64,000 nucleotides of DNA from Candidatus Saccharimonadota bacterium (GCA_024699125.1 JAILQE010000004.1:1-64000); one strand, 5' to 3'; numbered from the stretch's first letter, positions 7,693-18,289 are shown. The notes: generated by a model from the sequence alone, not told the origin. Made by a program: numbers and translations.

Positions 7693-8654
7693 TGGCACGC
7701 ATCGTTACCGTTGGTCACGCTTTGCAAAGCATCTATTTAATCGATCGCAATAATTTTTCGGCTACCGAAATTGGTGGAGAAGCTCTCTTTACTAAGCTCC
7801 TCGCCGGCAGCACACTTGATGTAGAAAAAATCTCCTACGAGCTCGGTGGCAGCGGCATCAACACCGCCATCGAATTTGCTCGTCATGGCCATGAAACCAT
7901 TTTCCTTGGCAACGTCGCTCGTGATTCAGCCGGCGCTGCCATCATTAATCTTTTCAACCGCGAAAATATTGATGCTAGCTATACAAACGTCGTTAGCAAG
8001 AAAACCACCGGCACGTCCGTAATTTTGCTCGACCCAAAGAACGCTAAAAAAGTCACTTTAAAAAATGCCGGCGCCTCCGATAATTTCAGCGAGCTCGATC
8101 TAAGCGACTTAGAGCTCATCCAGCCAGACTGGCTTTATGTTTCTACATTAAATGGCGATATGCGCACTCTTCTAAAGCTCTTTGAAAAAGCAAAATCCCT
8201 TGGCGCCAAAATCATGTTTAACCCGGGGCCAAAAGAGCTGGCCGAAACCAAAAAACTCGTTGGGTTGCTCCAAGATGTAGATATTCTTTACGTCAACAAA
8301 ACCGAAGCCGCCAACATTGTACCAGGCGCAATTCTATCCGAACTTCTCGCACATCTACAAAACTACGTCCAAACCGTCATCATTACAGACGGCCAAATGG
8401 GCGGCATTGCTACCAACCACGAAGAAACCTACCGCTTTGGCATTTATGAAGACGTGCCAGTTAAAGACACCACCGGCTCGGGCGACGCCTTTGGCGCTGG
8501 CTTCCTCGCCCACTTTGCTGCCGGCAAATCATTCCGCACTTCGCTAGTTTATGCTTCCGCCAATGCTACTTCAAACGTTACTAAAATCGGTACCACACGC
8601 GGCGCCCTCACCGGAGTTGAGCCTTTGCACCCGATGCTAATTCAAAAACTATAA
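7692..8654 (+). CDS. PfkB-family carbohydrate kinase
   Basis: A ribokinase-type sugar or nucleoside kinase of 320 residues. The sugar-binding GGSGINTAIEFARHG is near residues 51-65 and the second signature DTTGSGDAFGAGF near 257-269 holds the catalytic Asp. The substrate is not evident; ribose, adenosine or a sugar phosphate are all possible, and the operon position next to rpiB and the epimerase favours a pentose. Starts one base into the preceding stop. Confidence 0.88.
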   Translation: MARIVTVGHALQSIYLIDRNNFSATEIGGEALFTKLLAGSTLDVEKISYELGGSGINTAIEFARHGHETIFLGNVARDSAGAAIINLFNRENIDASYTNVVSKKTTGTSVILLDPKNAKKVTLKNAGASDNFSELDLSDLELIQPDWLYVSTLNGDMRTLLKLFEKAKSLGAKIMFNPGPKELAETKKLVGLLQDVDILYVNKTEAANIVPGAILSELLAHLQNYVQTVIITDGQMGGIATNHEETYRFGIYEDVPVKDTTGSGDAFGAGFLAHFAAGKSFRTSLVYASANATSNVTKIGTTRGALTGVEPLHPMLIQKL

Positions 8655-8662
8655 GGAGAGAT

Positions 8663-9394
8663 ATGTTACCAAACGAAGCTGAAGTTCTACAAAGATTGTC
8701 TATTGCCGATATTGAACGTGCACAATCCTATGTCAAAGATTTGACCCGCGGTCTAGAAATTATCCGCACCTTCCCACAAGGCGTTACGGTTTTTGGTTCC
8801 GCCCGTTTACCACAAGACAACAAATACTGCATTATGGCCCGCAAGCTCGGCAACCTACTCGCTCAAAACGGCCACGCCGTGATTACTGGTGGCGGCCCAA
8901 GCATCATGGAAGCAGCCAGCCTCGGCGCCTACGAAATCGGTGGCCGCGCCATTGGTTTTAATATCACGCTTTTGCACGAACAAGTTCCAAACCCATACCT
9001 TACCGAATGTCTCACCTTTGAGCATTTCTTCGCCCGCAAAGTCATGCTTTCAATGGCGTCCAAAGTCTTCGTCTTCTTCCCAGGCGGCTTTGGCACCTTC
9101 GATGAGCTTTCTGATATTCTCGAAATCATGGTTGAAAAGAAAATGCCAATTATGCCAGTCTTCCTCATCGGTAAATCATATTGGCGCAACTACATCAAAA
9201 TGCTAGAAAAAGCCGTAGAATCCAAGCTCGCCGACAGAAAGAGCCTCAAAATCATCACCGTTACCGATGATGTTCGCGAAGTTGTAAAAGCCGCCAATAA
9301 AATCGGCCATCCAAAAGTATCAGAAAACTATTACGACGGTTTTAACGAAGCGCAAGCCCTTAAAAAGGCCGGCCAAACGGGAGCGAAGGGTTAG
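8663..9394 (+). CDS. LOG family protein (TIGR00730-like)
   Basis: Carries the Rossmann-type nucleotide-binding fold with [14 protein letters not shown] near residues 76-89 and the defining PGGFGTFDE near 138-146. Family members are cytokinin riboside 5'-monophosphate phosphoribohydrolases (LOG) or nucleotide 5'-monophosphate nucleosidases such as PpnN, so it may release ribose 5-phosphate for the genes upstream. A good AAGGAGAG site precedes the ATG. The 3' end runs 35 nt into the 3' end of eno on the other strand. Confidence 0.85.
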   Translation: MLPNEAEVLQRLSIADIERAQSYVKDLTRGLEIIRTFPQGVTVFGSARLPQDNKYCIMARKLGNLLAQNGHAVITGGGPSIMEAASLGAYEIGGRAIGFNITLLHEQVPNPYLTECLTFEHFFARKVMLSMASKVFVFFPGGFGTFDELSDILEIMVEKKMPIMPVFLIGKSYWRNYIKMLEKAVESKLADRKSLKIITVTDDVREVVKAANKIGHPKVSENYYDGFNEAQALKKAGQTGAKG

Positions 9395-10637
9395 ACTCAG
9401 CAATTCGCATCAATTCATTATATTTGGCGATACGATCGGTTCTCGAAAGGGAACCGGTTTTGATTTGGCCAGCACCAAGACCAACGGCAAGGTGCGCAAT
9501 TGAAGTATCCTCGGTTTCACCAGAACGGTGCGAAATAATCGTGTTATAGCCAGCATTTTTGGCCATCATCACGGCGTCAATAGTTTCAGAAAGGGAACCA
9601 ATTTGATTAAACTTCACCAAAATCGCATTCGCCACACCTTCGTTGATGCCGCGAGATAATATCTCGGTATTAGTTACAAACAAATCATCGCCCACAATCT
9701 GTACTTTGGAGCCCAAACGCTCGGTTAAGATCTTCCAATTCGCCCAGTCATTTTCCGCTAAACCGTCTTCAATTGAGGCAATCGGGTATTCGTTTACTAG
9801 TTGCTCATACCAGGCAATCATTTCTTCGGCGGTTTTAACTTCACCACTGGTTTTAAGAACATATTTGCCATCCTGATAAAATTCGCTCGAAGCAATGTCG
9901 AAGCCAATCTTAATATCGTCACCAAATCTATAACCAGCAAGCTCGACGGCTTTTTTGATATGTTCGAGTGGCTCGGCGTTACCGCCCTTAACTTTTGGCG
10001 CATAACCGCCCTCATCGCCCACGGTTACAGTATAACCCTGCTCTTTCAAAACTTTCTTCAGTGCATGAAAGACCTCGGTACCCATACGAATCGCATCATA
10101 AATCGTGTTCGCACCGCACGGAATAATCATGTATTCCTGGAAGTCGGTAGCCCAGTCAGCATGTTCACCGCCATTCATTACATTCATCATCGGAAGTGGC
10201 AAAGACATTTGCCCAGTCGTACCAGCGAGCTCGGCCACATAATAATAAAATGGCACGCCCTTGGCTCGCGCCACGGCTTTTGCTACGGCAAGTGACACAG
10301 CAAGAATCGCATTGGCGCCAAGATTAGATTTATTTTTGGTACCATCCAGTGCGATCATCGCATTATCAATCTCGCGTTGATCGGCATTTTTGCCAATCAA
10401 AAGATCACGAATCTTAGTATTCACATTTTCAACTGCCTTAAGCACGCCTTTGCCACCATACTCGGCAGCACCATCGCGAAGCTCCAAAGCCTCGAGCGAA
10501 CCGGTGGATGCGCCAGACGGCACAATCGCGCGGCCAAAAGAACCATTATCAAGAAAAACATCTACTTCAACTGTAGGATTGCCACGCGAGTCTAAAACCT
10601 GGCGGGCTTTAAGATCTTTTATTTTAAAACTAACCAT
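9360..10637 (-). CDS. eno: Enolase
   Basis: Dehydrates 2-phosphoglycerate to phosphoenolpyruvate. Conserved elements include [12 protein letters not shown] near the N terminus, GDEGGYAP, the metal ligand region [19 protein letters not shown] and [19 protein letters not shown] chose the second ATG (10637), because the extended -10 TGTTATAAT ends 6 nt before it, which implies a leaderless mRNA; the first ATG overlaps the -10 region. Convergent with the LOG gene. Confidence 0.96.
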   Translation of the reverse strand: MVSFKIKDLKARQVLDSRGNPTVEVDVFLDNGSFGRAIVPSGASTGSLEALELRDGAAEYGGKGVLKAVENVNTKIRDLLIGKNADQREIDNAMIALDGTKNKSNLGANAILAVSLAVAKAVARAKGVPFYYYVAELAGTTGQMSLPLPMMNVMNGGEHADWATDFQEYMIIPCGANTIYDAIRMGTEVFHALKKVLKEQGYTVTVGDEGGYAPKVKGGNAEPLEHIKKAVELAGYRFGDDIKIGFDIASSEFYQDGKYVLKTSGEVKTAEEMIAWYEQLVNEYPIASIEDGLAENDWANWKILTERLGSKVQIVGDDLFVTNTEILSRGINEGVANAILVKFNQIGSLSETIDAVMMAKNAGYNTIISHRSGETEDTSIAHLAVGLGAGQIKTGSLSRTDRIAKYNELMRIAESNPSLPFGRPF

Positions 10638-10711
10638 AAGCATATTATAACAAAATTTTTCACCAGGATGTGCTATTATAAAAGTAATAATAACTAAAAG
10701 GAGTTACTTTA

Positions 10712-12058
<1,347 letters not shown>

Positions 12059-12075
12059 TCTTTGACCGCTTCACG

Positions 12076-12107
12076 AAAATAGCCTCTCTTTACAGAGGCT
12101 ATTTTTT
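12076..12107 (+). terminator. Terminator after the poly-aspartate protein gene
   Basis: AAAATAGCCTC/GAGGCTATTTT hairpin and T run, directly before the uvrC promoter box. Confidence 0.85.
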
Positions 12108-12123
12108 GTTGTATAATATAAAT

Positions 12124-13470
12124 ATGGATGCTTTGCTAAAAGAAAAACTCAAAAAATTGCCGGCAAGCCCTGGCGTTTATTTTCATAAAGATAAAACCGG
12201 CGAAATTATCTATGTAGGCAAAGCCGCCGTGCTTAAAAACCGCGTGCGCCAATACTTCCAAAACACCAAGAAAGACCCAAAAACCGAGGCTTTAGTTACT
12301 GAAATCAACGACACAGATTGGATCGTAGTGGATACCGAAATGGACGCACTCTTTCTCGAGTCCGAAATGATTAAGCGCTACATGCCAAAATGGAATATTT
12401 TGCTTCGTGACGACAAAACCGTGTCTTATGTGCGCATTAATATGCAAGACGAAGTGCCGCACATCAGCTATACTCGCAACCCGATGGACGACAAGGCCAC
12501 TTATATCGGTCCTTTTTATGGCAAATCTGCCGTGGAAAAATCTGTAAGATTGCTCCGCCGCATTTTCCCGTATTATGACAAGCCATACAATGGCAAAAAG
12601 TCGCTAAATACTGATCTTGGCCTCACTCCTGGCATTGAAGTAGGCAAATGCACGCCAGAAGATTACAAGCGCAACCTGCGTAAAATGATTCGTTATCTCA
12701 AGGGCGAGCGTCAGAATCTTATCAAAGACCTCGAAAAAACCATGTACGACGAAGCCGGCAAAGGGAATTACGAACTGGCCGCCGAAGCTCGCGACCAACT
12801 CGCTGGGCTCAAAGAACTCCGCAGAAAAATCGTCTTCTCGGACAAAGAATTTTTGGATATTTCAAGCGACCAGGCCCTAAATCAGCTGCAATCGCTCCTA
12901 AAACTAGACCACCCGCCACGCCGCATCGAAGGCTACGACATTTCACACCAATCTGGCACCAACACGGTAGCCAGCATGGTGGTATTCATTAACGGTGCCT
13001 CTGCCCGCGACCAATACCGCAAGTTCAAAATCCGCACCAGCACCAGCGACGACCTCAAAAGCATGCACGAAGTCATCGAACGCCGCTTAAAACACACCGA
13101 GTGGGAATACCCAGATTTAATTATCCTAGATGGTGGCGTGACGCAAATCAACGCAGTTTTACCATTGCTTACACCACACAATATTCCAGTAGTCGGGCGC
13201 AACAAGTCCGGAGATCATTCTCGCAATGCGACAGTTAGATTGATAATTCCAGATATTTTGGTTCGAGGGACTTCCGGAGCGCGGCAGCGCGAGGATGAGT
13301 GCGCGAGCCCCGTGGCGACGGGCGCGAGCGACACGGCCCGAGAACCAAAGAGTCTGGAATTATCACCTAGTTCTCATATTTCGAAACTTATCGCCAGGAT
13401 AGACGAAGAGTCTCACAGATTCGCAATCAACTATCACACCCTTTTGAAACGCAAAAACCTCCTCAAGTAA
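12124..13470 (+). CDS. uvrC: UvrC nuclease subunit, short form with palindromic insert
   Basis: The nucleotide-excision-repair endonuclease that cuts on both sides of a lesion. Visible parts are the GIY-YIG domain (GVYFHKDKTGEIIYVGK, residues 16-32), a UVR motif near 195-230 that contacts UvrB, and the RNase H-like nuclease (EGYDISHQSG, LIILDGG, RIDEESHRFA). The C-terminal tandem helix-hairpin-helix domain of standard UvrC (about 600 aa) is absent: the protein ends at residue 448, soon after HRFAINYH. An in-frame GC-rich palindrome (13241-13365) adds about 35-40 residues between conserved strands. The start ATG lies 6 nt after TATAAT (12112-12117), so the mRNA is probably leaderless. Confidence 0.88.
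   Translation: MDALLKEKLKKLPASPGVYFHKDKTGEIIYVGKAAVLKNRVRQYFQNTKKDPKTEALVTEINDTDWIVVDTEMDALFLESEMIKRYMPKWNILLRDDKTVSYVRINMQDEVPHISYTRNPMDDKATYIGPFYGKSAVEKSVRLLRRIFPYYDKPYNGKKSLNTDLGLTPGIEVGKCTPEDYKRNLRKMIRYLKGERQNLIKDLEKTMYDEAGKGNYELAAEARDQLAGLKELRRKIVFSDKEFLDISSDQALNQLQSLLKLDHPPRRIEGYDISHQSGTNTVASMVVFINGASARDQYRKFKIRTSTSDDLKSMHEVIERRLKHTEWEYPDLIILDGGVTQINAVLPLLTPHNIPVVGRNKSGDHSRNATVRLIIPDILVRGTSGARQREDECASPVATGASDTAREPKSLELSPSSHISKLIARIDEESHRFAINYHTLLKRKNLLK
13241..13365. repeat. Palindromic element inserted in frame inside uvrC
   Basis: TGATAATTCCAGA..TTTGGTTC on the left is mirrored by GAACCAAA..TCTGGAATTATCA on the right, about 22 paired bases. The centre (13266-13338) is much more GC-rich than its surroundings and contains several GCGCGAG-type runs. 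Both arms and the centre are read through as codons without a stop. Confidence 0.85.
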
Positions 13471-13521
13471 CTTGCATTTTATGAGTTTTCAAACTATAAT
13501 GAATGTACATTAGGAGTTATT

Positions 13522-13749
13522 ATGCAAATTGGAAATTTCCTCGAAACAGTCACATTCATATCCGCTATCCTCACTATCTTATTGATTTTGCTTCAACAAC
13601 GCGGCGCTTCACTCGGCTCAGGCTCGGGTGGCTCTGGTGAGCTTTTCACCAAGCGTCGTGGTCTTGAAAAATCCATGTTTGTCACCACCATCTTTTTCGC
13701 TTGCGTATTCGTAATTTCAATTTTGGGACTATTATTAATTCCGGCATAA
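13522..13749 (+). CDS. secG: Preprotein translocase subunit SecG
   Basis: A 75-residue two-helix membrane subunit of the SecYEG channel. Helix one is near residues 8-26, the cytoplasmic loop LLQQRGASLGSGSGGSGELF is typical of SecG, and helix two is near 52-72. A TATAAT box (about 13495) and TTAGGAG site precede it. The solute-binding protein gene begins 1 nt after its stop. Confidence 0.92.
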   Translation: MQIGNFLETVTFISAILTILLILLQQRGASLGSGSGGSGELFTKRRGLEKSMFVTTIFFACVFVISILGLLLIPA

Positions 13750-13750
13750 T

Positions 13751-15478
13751 ATGAAAAATCCTCTTAAAAAGCGTGGGCAAAAAATCATCCGTCGTTTTTC
13801 GCGCACTGCCGACAAAGTTCAGGAAGAAGGCAAGGAACACATCAAACAAAATTTCGTGAAGCGCTTGTCGCGCATCGCGAATATTAAAATTTTGATCGTA
13901 GAATGGGTGCTTCTTGTTGCAGCCTTGATTCTTCTTGCTATTACACAGTCCGTTTGGTCTGGAAATTCCTACACTAAAAACACCTATGTGAGCGGTGGCA
14001 CTTACACCGAGGGGACGATTGGTAAAGTCGCGTCTCTGAACCCACTCTTTGCTACAACGAGCAGCGAAAAAACCTTGAGTCGCCTGCTATTTTCTACGCT
14101 TAGTACGATTGATTTTGCCGGCCAAACCGGTTTTGGACTTGCCAAAAACATCGTAGCAAAAGACGATGGCAAAGTTTGGACTGTAACCATTAAAGACAAT
14201 CTCAAATGGTCAGACGGCGAACCAATCACTAAAGAAGATGTTTATTTTACCGCTAGATTAATCCAGAACGCAGCCGTGAGCACAATTTATGATACTAACC
14301 TTGCCGGCGTGAAGGTTGAACTCGGCGAAAACGAAGTGGTATTTACTTTGCCAGCTGCCTATGCAGATTTCGTTTCAGCACTTAACTTCCCAATTTTGCC
14401 AGAGCATATTTTAAAGGATGCTGATCCTAAAACCATCGTCGAGCACGAGTTTTCTACCTCGCCAGTTACCTCTGGTGCTTTCACCGTGAACGCAATTCAA
14501 AATGCCAACACTGAAAAAGCTTTTTACCTTTCAGCTAACCCACATTATTATAAGGGCAAACCAATGTTAAACACCTTCGTGGTGCACACATACGCAGACA
14601 AAGCCAGTCTTATCAGTGCTATGAGCGCCGGTTCTATCACCGCTACCGCCGAGCTCTCCGCCATCGATGCCGAATCTGTTGATAGCAACAAGTTTTACAA
14701 AAAAGATTCCAGCATTAACTACGGTGTGTTTGCAATTTTGAACACCACCAGCAATAGCTTAAAAAATAAAGATTTGCGCACAGCTATCCGCCGGGGAATC
14801 GACGTCAATGAGCTACGCGCACTAGTGCCAAATACAACGCCGCTAGATTTTCCATTGCTTACCTCACAAATTCAACTCAATAAATATCCAGAAATTCCAG
14901 CACAAAATATCGAAGCCGCCAAAGCCAAAGTTGCCGAGCTTAAAGGCGAAGGGAAAATCATGCTTAACCTCGTAACTACGGATACCGGCTACCTACCAAT
15001 CTTGGCTGGCACCCTTACTCGCCAACTTCAAAACCTTGGGTTTGAGGTAAATCTCTCGATCGAGCCAGAAGGGCAAGACTTTATCACAAACACCATTCCA
15101 AAACGTAATTACGACATCTTGCTTTACGAAATTGAGCTCGGTGCCGATCCGGACCTTCTCACCTACTATCACTCTTCACAAGCCACCAGCTCTGGCCTTA
15201 ACCTTTCAAACTACACCAACTCACTCGTAGATGACGCATTACTCGCCGCCCGCGAAACCACCAACAAGGAACTCCGCACCAAGAAATATGAGACCTTCCT
15301 AGAATACTGGACCACAGATGTACCAGCAATTGGTATTTATCAGTCTAACCTAACATATTTCTACAATAAAAACGTCCGCACCTTCGAAAACGACGTTCGC
15401 TTGGTATCTCCAACCGATCGTTTCGTAGACGTCAGCTCATGGGCCGTAAACAAAGCCGATAAAAACCAAACTCCGTAG
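13751..15478 (+). CDS. Membrane-anchored extracellular solute-binding protein, family 5
   Basis: 575 residues. After a basic cytoplasmic segment and one membrane anchor (about 46-66), the exterior part matches the SBP_bac_5 fold of peptide and nickel transporters: SLNPLFATTSSEKTLSRLLFSTL near the start and WTVTIKDNLKWSDGEPITKEDV (usual WxxxLRxGVKFHDGxPxTAxDV). Anchoring by a transmembrane helix instead of a lipobox suits a cell without an outer membrane. No permease or ATPase genes are adjacent, so its transporter is encoded elsewhere or it works alone. Confidence 0.85.
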   Translation: MKNPLKKRGQKIIRRFSRTADKVQEEGKEHIKQNFVKRLSRIANIKILIVEWVLLVAALILLAITQSVWSGNSYTKNTYVSGGTYTEGTIGKVASLNPLFATTSSEKTLSRLLFSTLSTIDFAGQTGFGLAKNIVAKDDGKVWTVTIKDNLKWSDGEPITKEDVYFTARLIQNAAVSTIYDTNLAGVKVELGENEVVFTLPAAYADFVSALNFPILPEHILKDADPKTIVEHEFSTSPVTSGAFTVNAIQNANTEKAFYLSANPHYYKGKPMLNTFVVHTYADKASLISAMSAGSITATAELSAIDAESVDSNKFYKKDSSINYGVFAILNTTSNSLKNKDLRTAIRRGIDVNELRALVPNTTPLDFPLLTSQIQLNKYPEIPAQNIEAAKAKVAELKGEGKIMLNLVTTDTGYLPILAGTLTRQLQNLGFEVNLSIEPEGQDFITNTIPKRNYDILLYEIELGADPDLLTYYHSSQATSSGLNLSNYTNSLVDDALLAARETTNKELRTKKYETFLEYWTTDVPAIGIYQSNLTYFYNKNVRTFENDVRLVSPTDRFVDVSSWAVNKADKNQTP

Positions 15479-15526
15479 CGGCTAATTCTTTACTATTTTC
15501 GCCAATCTATGGTATAATAATGCCAT

Positions 15527-15617
15527 GCGCCTGTGGTGGAATTGGTAGACACGCTACCTTGAGGTGGTAGTGGCCAGATTCACGGCTGTGCTAGTTCGAG
15601 TCTAGTCAGGCGCACCA
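15527..15617 (+). tRNA. tRNA-Leu (GAG), CCA encoded
   Basis: Acceptor arms GCGCCTG and CAGGCGC pair perfectly. The anticodon stem CTACC/GGTAG encloses TTGAGGT with anticodon GAG. A long variable arm typical of class II tRNAs and a TTCGAGT T-loop follow, and CCA is encoded. A TATAAT box lies at 15513-15518. The 3' end is repeated at 15789-15808. Confidence 0.95.
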
Positions 15618-15662
15618 AAAGAACAAAAAACAAGCCTGAATGGCTTATTTTTTTGTTCTTTT
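15617..15662 (+). terminator. Terminator after tRNA-Leu
   Basis: A near-perfect hairpin: AAAAGAACAAAAAA and AAGCC pair with GGCTT and TTTTTTGTTCTTTT, ending in T's. Confidence 0.8.
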
Positions 15663-15671
15663 GACACATCT

Positions 15672-15808
15672 TGACTAGGCGCGAACGTTAGTTCGCCCGC
15701 CGTAGGAGCCGAGCAAAAAATGCAAGCTTGCTTGCAATTTTTGGAGTCGACGCCCGGCGGCTTATTTTTGTGAAACAAAAATAAGCGACTAGTCCAGGCG
15801 CACCAAAA
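15672..15808. repeat. Palindromic element ending in a copy of the tRNA-Leu 3' end
   Basis: GACTAG (15672-15677) pairs with CTAGTC (15789-15794). Inside are hairpins GCGAAC/GTTCGC, TGCAAGC/GCTTGCA flanked by A5/T5, GCCCGCCG/CGGCGG and an 11-bp stem CTTATTTTTGT/ACAAAAATAAG (15761-15785). The last 20 bases repeat the tRNA 3' end plus AAAA with one extra C. It resembles an att-like duplication at a tRNA, but no integrase is nearby. Confidence 0.7.
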
Positions 15809-15853
15809 AAGCATTTTCGTGATACAATTGAAATAAGTAATAAGAGAGTATTT

Positions 15854-16342
15854 ATGGGCAAAAATCTTTCAAAAAAACCTGTTCATAAAAAATGGTGGTT
15901 CTGGGCCATCATCGGAATAATATTAGCCTCTGCTATAGCATTATTGATCGTTCTTGTAGCTGTTCCGAAAAGCTCAAAACATTTCCAAGATGTCGGCCAC
16001 CAAGAATGGTATCTTGATGGGGAAGAACCATACGTTCTAATACTTGCAATCAGGAATCATTCTAGCATAGATAAACATACTTGCATTTATTTTGGAAATC
16101 TTGCCTACGATTTCGATAGCAATGCAGGGTGGTTTGATGATTCATTCTGCGACTATCCGAACTTTTTCTTCGGAAGTTATGAAACGAAAGGTGGAAAAAA
16201 GATACTGTCTATAAAGAAAGACGGAAAAACGGCAAGCTATTATTACAATGCAGATGATTCTGATTATAACCTTGTCGATTATACTTTTACTAATGATCCA
16301 GCGGGCGTACTAGACACATTCATAACCATAGACGAAGAATAG
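15854..16342 (+). CDS. Small membrane-anchored protein, unknown
   Basis: 162 residues: a basic N terminus with KKWWFW, one membrane helix near 15-37, then an exterior domain rich in Asp, Tyr and Phe with two cysteines that could form a disulphide. No family recognised. TACAAT and AAGAGAG lie upstream. It may be co-transcribed with the next gene, which starts 10 nt downstream. Confidence 0.65.
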   Translation: MGKNLSKKPVHKKWWFWAIIGIILASAIALLIVLVAVPKSSKHFQDVGHQEWYLDGEEPYVLILAIRNHSSIDKHTCIYFGNLAYDFDSNAGWFDDSFCDYPNFFFGSYETKGGKKILSIKKDGKTASYYYNADDSDYNLVDYTFTNDPAGVLDTFITIDEE

Positions 16343-16352
16343 GCAAACCAAT

Positions 16353-16988
16353 ATGACAAAAGCTCCCGCCGCAAAAGAAACCGAGTTAGATCAACAACAA
16401 AAACTCACCATCTTTATGCTAATTATTGTGCTGGCTGGCTTTTTTGGTTGGGCATGGGAGTTTCTCTTCGCCGAATCCAAAACCGGCTTCGACCGCCTCT
16501 ATGTTACTGGCGGCAACCTTTTGCCGTGGATTAATATCTATGCCTACGGCGCAGTTCTCATCTTAATTACCTGCACCAAACTTAGGAAGCACCCACTCCT
16601 AGTTTTTGCTGTGGGCGCCGTAGCGGCCGGCCTTCTAGAACTGCTCGCCGGCTGGCTAGTGTTTACGTTTGGTAATGGCACCCGTTATTGGGATTACACC
16701 GAGTCCTGGATTGGCGCTGGCAGCATCAACGGCTTCGTTTGCCCAGCTAGCGTTACAGCGTTCGGCCTAGGAGCCTTGGCACTCGTGTATTGCCTATTAC
16801 CACAGTGCACGAACCTAGTGAAGCGTGTGCCAAAAAAGACAATCCTTACCGTCGCGATTATTCTGTTCTCGGTCATCATCTTAGATGACGTAATCAATCT
16901 TACTCTCAAAAATCTCGGCCAGCCTGGCGCACCAGATTTTTATAGTTCACACGGCTGGACAAGGCTCGTGCCTGGACACAAAGACTAG
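16353..16988 (+). CDS. CmpB-like multi-pass membrane protein (putative ABC-transporter type IV family)
   Basis: 211 residues with five or six hydrophobic segments. Motifs match the PF06541 family: GWAWEFLF near residue 30 (usual GWxxE), LLPWINIYAYGAVL, LLELLAGWLVFTFGNGTRYWDYTE and INGFVCPA. The family has no firm biochemical role despite its name. No ATPase gene is adjacent. Only a weak ribosome site is visible, so expression probably depends on the gene upstream. Confidence 0.7.
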   Translation: MTKAPAAKETELDQQQKLTIFMLIIVLAGFFGWAWEFLFAESKTGFDRLYVTGGNLLPWINIYAYGAVLILITCTKLRKHPLLVFAVGAVAAGLLELLAGWLVFTFGNGTRYWDYTESWIGAGSINGFVCPASVTAFGLGALALVYCLLPQCTNLVKRVPKKTILTVAIILFSVIILDDVINLTLKNLGQPGAPDFYSSHGWTRLVPGHKD

Positions 16989-16999
16989 CCGCCCCATCA

Positions 17000-17027
17000 T
17001 TGACTAAAACTCATTTCGTTATATAAT
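17000..17027 (+). promoter_or_regulatory. Promoter for the 17079-17768 gene
   Basis: TTGACT, 16 nt, TATAAT. Confidence 0.75.
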
Positions 17028-17078
17028 TATAGAAGTTCTTTAAAATTTTTCTATGCCAAAAACTAAGGAGGTGGGAAA

Positions 17079-17768
17079 ATGGAGCAAACTATCCATTCGT
17101 TGAGGCAGCTTAACATTGATCGCGAAGCAAAGTCTTTCATTGAAAACAATCGTAATTGGTGGAGTTTTGCTGATGCGGTGGAAATGGCACGAAATCCACT
17201 CATTCGCGTGCAAAAGAGTGATAAGCTCTGGCGCCCTCAGCTGACAAAAGCTTTAAAAGAAGCTGGAATCATCAAGAAAGATGTGGACAAAAAAGATTTG
17301 TCTGTCTTTTATCTTTATGTCGCAGCATATATGGCACGCCGAACCTGGATGACAAATCACGACGAACTTTGGTCTAAGCTCGAAGATGAGTGTTACCAGA
17401 TTACGTGTGAAGGCTTGCCGGAAGGGACTTTCGAAAAAGTTGTCAAAGCTGTGCGCAGTGGCCTAAAAAATAAGCAAGCCATTGTCATTTTGACACGATA
17501 CGGATTCATAACTGAACGAATCTACAAGAGTTACAACGGGCTCAAGAGACAGCTTCCGGCAGGATACCAGTACAGCAGCGAATATCTTAAGGTTCTTGAG
17601 CAAGAAGCCCTGAAGGAACTGCAAGATATTCTTCCGCCCGTGTTTGAAAGAGTAGCCAAAGCCCACGAGCTAAGAAACAGGCATCATTGGTTTTATAACC
17701 GGGATGCAAAAGATATGGAGAATATCAGGCATGAGCTGCTCGAACAATACGGCATAACATTATTTTAA
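17079..17768 (+). CDS. Hypothetical protein, 229 aa
   Basis: A soluble, mostly helical protein rich in Lys, Glu and aromatic residues, without a signal or membrane segment. I recognise no family. It has its own promoter (17000-17027), a strong AAGGAGGTGG site and a terminator at 17776-17800, and so belongs to the same expression class as the small membrane genes. Its use of arginine and leucine codons is more mixed than in the housekeeping genes, which may point to acquisition. Confidence 0.7.
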   Translation: MEQTIHSLRQLNIDREAKSFIENNRNWWSFADAVEMARNPLIRVQKSDKLWRPQLTKALKEAGIIKKDVDKKDLSVFYLYVAAYMARRTWMTNHDELWSKLEDECYQITCEGLPEGTFEKVVKAVRSGLKNKQAIVILTRYGFITERIYKSYNGLKRQLPAGYQYSSEYLKVLEQEALKELQDILPPVFERVAKAHELRNRHHWFYNRDAKDMENIRHELLEQYGITLF

Positions 17769-17775
17769 ACAAACT

Positions 17776-17800
17776 CCCCGCTTTTTTAAGCGGGGTTTTT
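17776..17800 (+). terminator. Terminator of the 17079-17768 gene
   Basis: CCCCGC/GCGGGG with T5. Confidence 0.8.
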
Positions 17801-17813
17801 GCTATAAAGAATA

Positions 17814-17835
17814 CCCCGCACCATCTGGTGCGGGG
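17814..17835 (-). terminator. Terminator of the 17843-18145 gene
   Basis: CCCCGCACCA/TGGTGCGGGG hairpin; the following minus-strand tract is only moderately T-rich. Confidence 0.6.
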
Positions 17836-17842
17836 CGAGGTG

Positions 17843-18145
17843 TTAGGTTTTCTTAGGCGAGAAGAGCCAGCCTTCCTTCCTGCAATAATCGTACTGCATT
17901 TCAAAAATCCCATAATCATCACTATCTGCAGTGCGAAACCTACCCTTAATACGGACCTCATTTTCTTTTAAGTTCTTTGAGCTTACAACAATTGCAAGAA
18001 TGAAGCCAAAAATCTTTGTGTCGTTCTTGTGATGCCCACGAACAGTAAATTCAACTTCGTTATTGCTGATGAGTTCGCCCTTAGCTGGACCGTCTATAAT
18101 ACGACGGTTCTTACTCAAGAAACTAACTATAGTAGCAAGAGCCAT
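17843..18145 (-). CDS. Hypothetical protein, 100 aa
   Basis: A small basic protein with alternating charged and beta-prone segments (EVEFTVRGHHKNDTKIFGFILAI). The start ATG follows CGGAGGTGG; a longer upstream frame has no ribosome site. The leader contains an ACTTGC/GCAAGT hairpin, promoter at 18201-18229. Not recognised; an OB-like beta protein is possible but unproven. Confidence 0.6.
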   Translation of the reverse strand: MALATIVSFLSKNRRIIDGPAKGELISNNEVEFTVRGHHKNDTKIFGFILAIVVSSKNLKENEVRIKGRFRTADSDDYGIFEMQYDYCRKEGWLFSPKKT

Positions 18146-18200
18146 ATTACCACCTCCGAGCTGTAATGTACTTGCTAAACCGCAAGTTGGGATACGGTAT

Positions 18201-18229
18201 AATATACAACTAATTTGGCCGGTTGTCAA
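18201..18229 (-). promoter_or_regulatory. Promoter for the 17843-18145 gene
   Basis: TTGACA, 17 nt, TATATT. Confidence 0.7.
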
Positions 18230-18289
18230 CTCGGGCCATATAAGATAATAAGAAGGGTCAAAAAAACCTAAAAAAATGCTTAAAAACCC

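Noticed and set aside
9360-9394. Overlap of LOG gene and eno as an assembly error
   Set aside because: Both ends match their families well; a 35-base convergent overlap is ordinary in a compact genome.
13241-13365. uvrC frameshift or pseudogene
   Set aside because: The frame stays open through the insert and conserved nuclease motifs continue after it.
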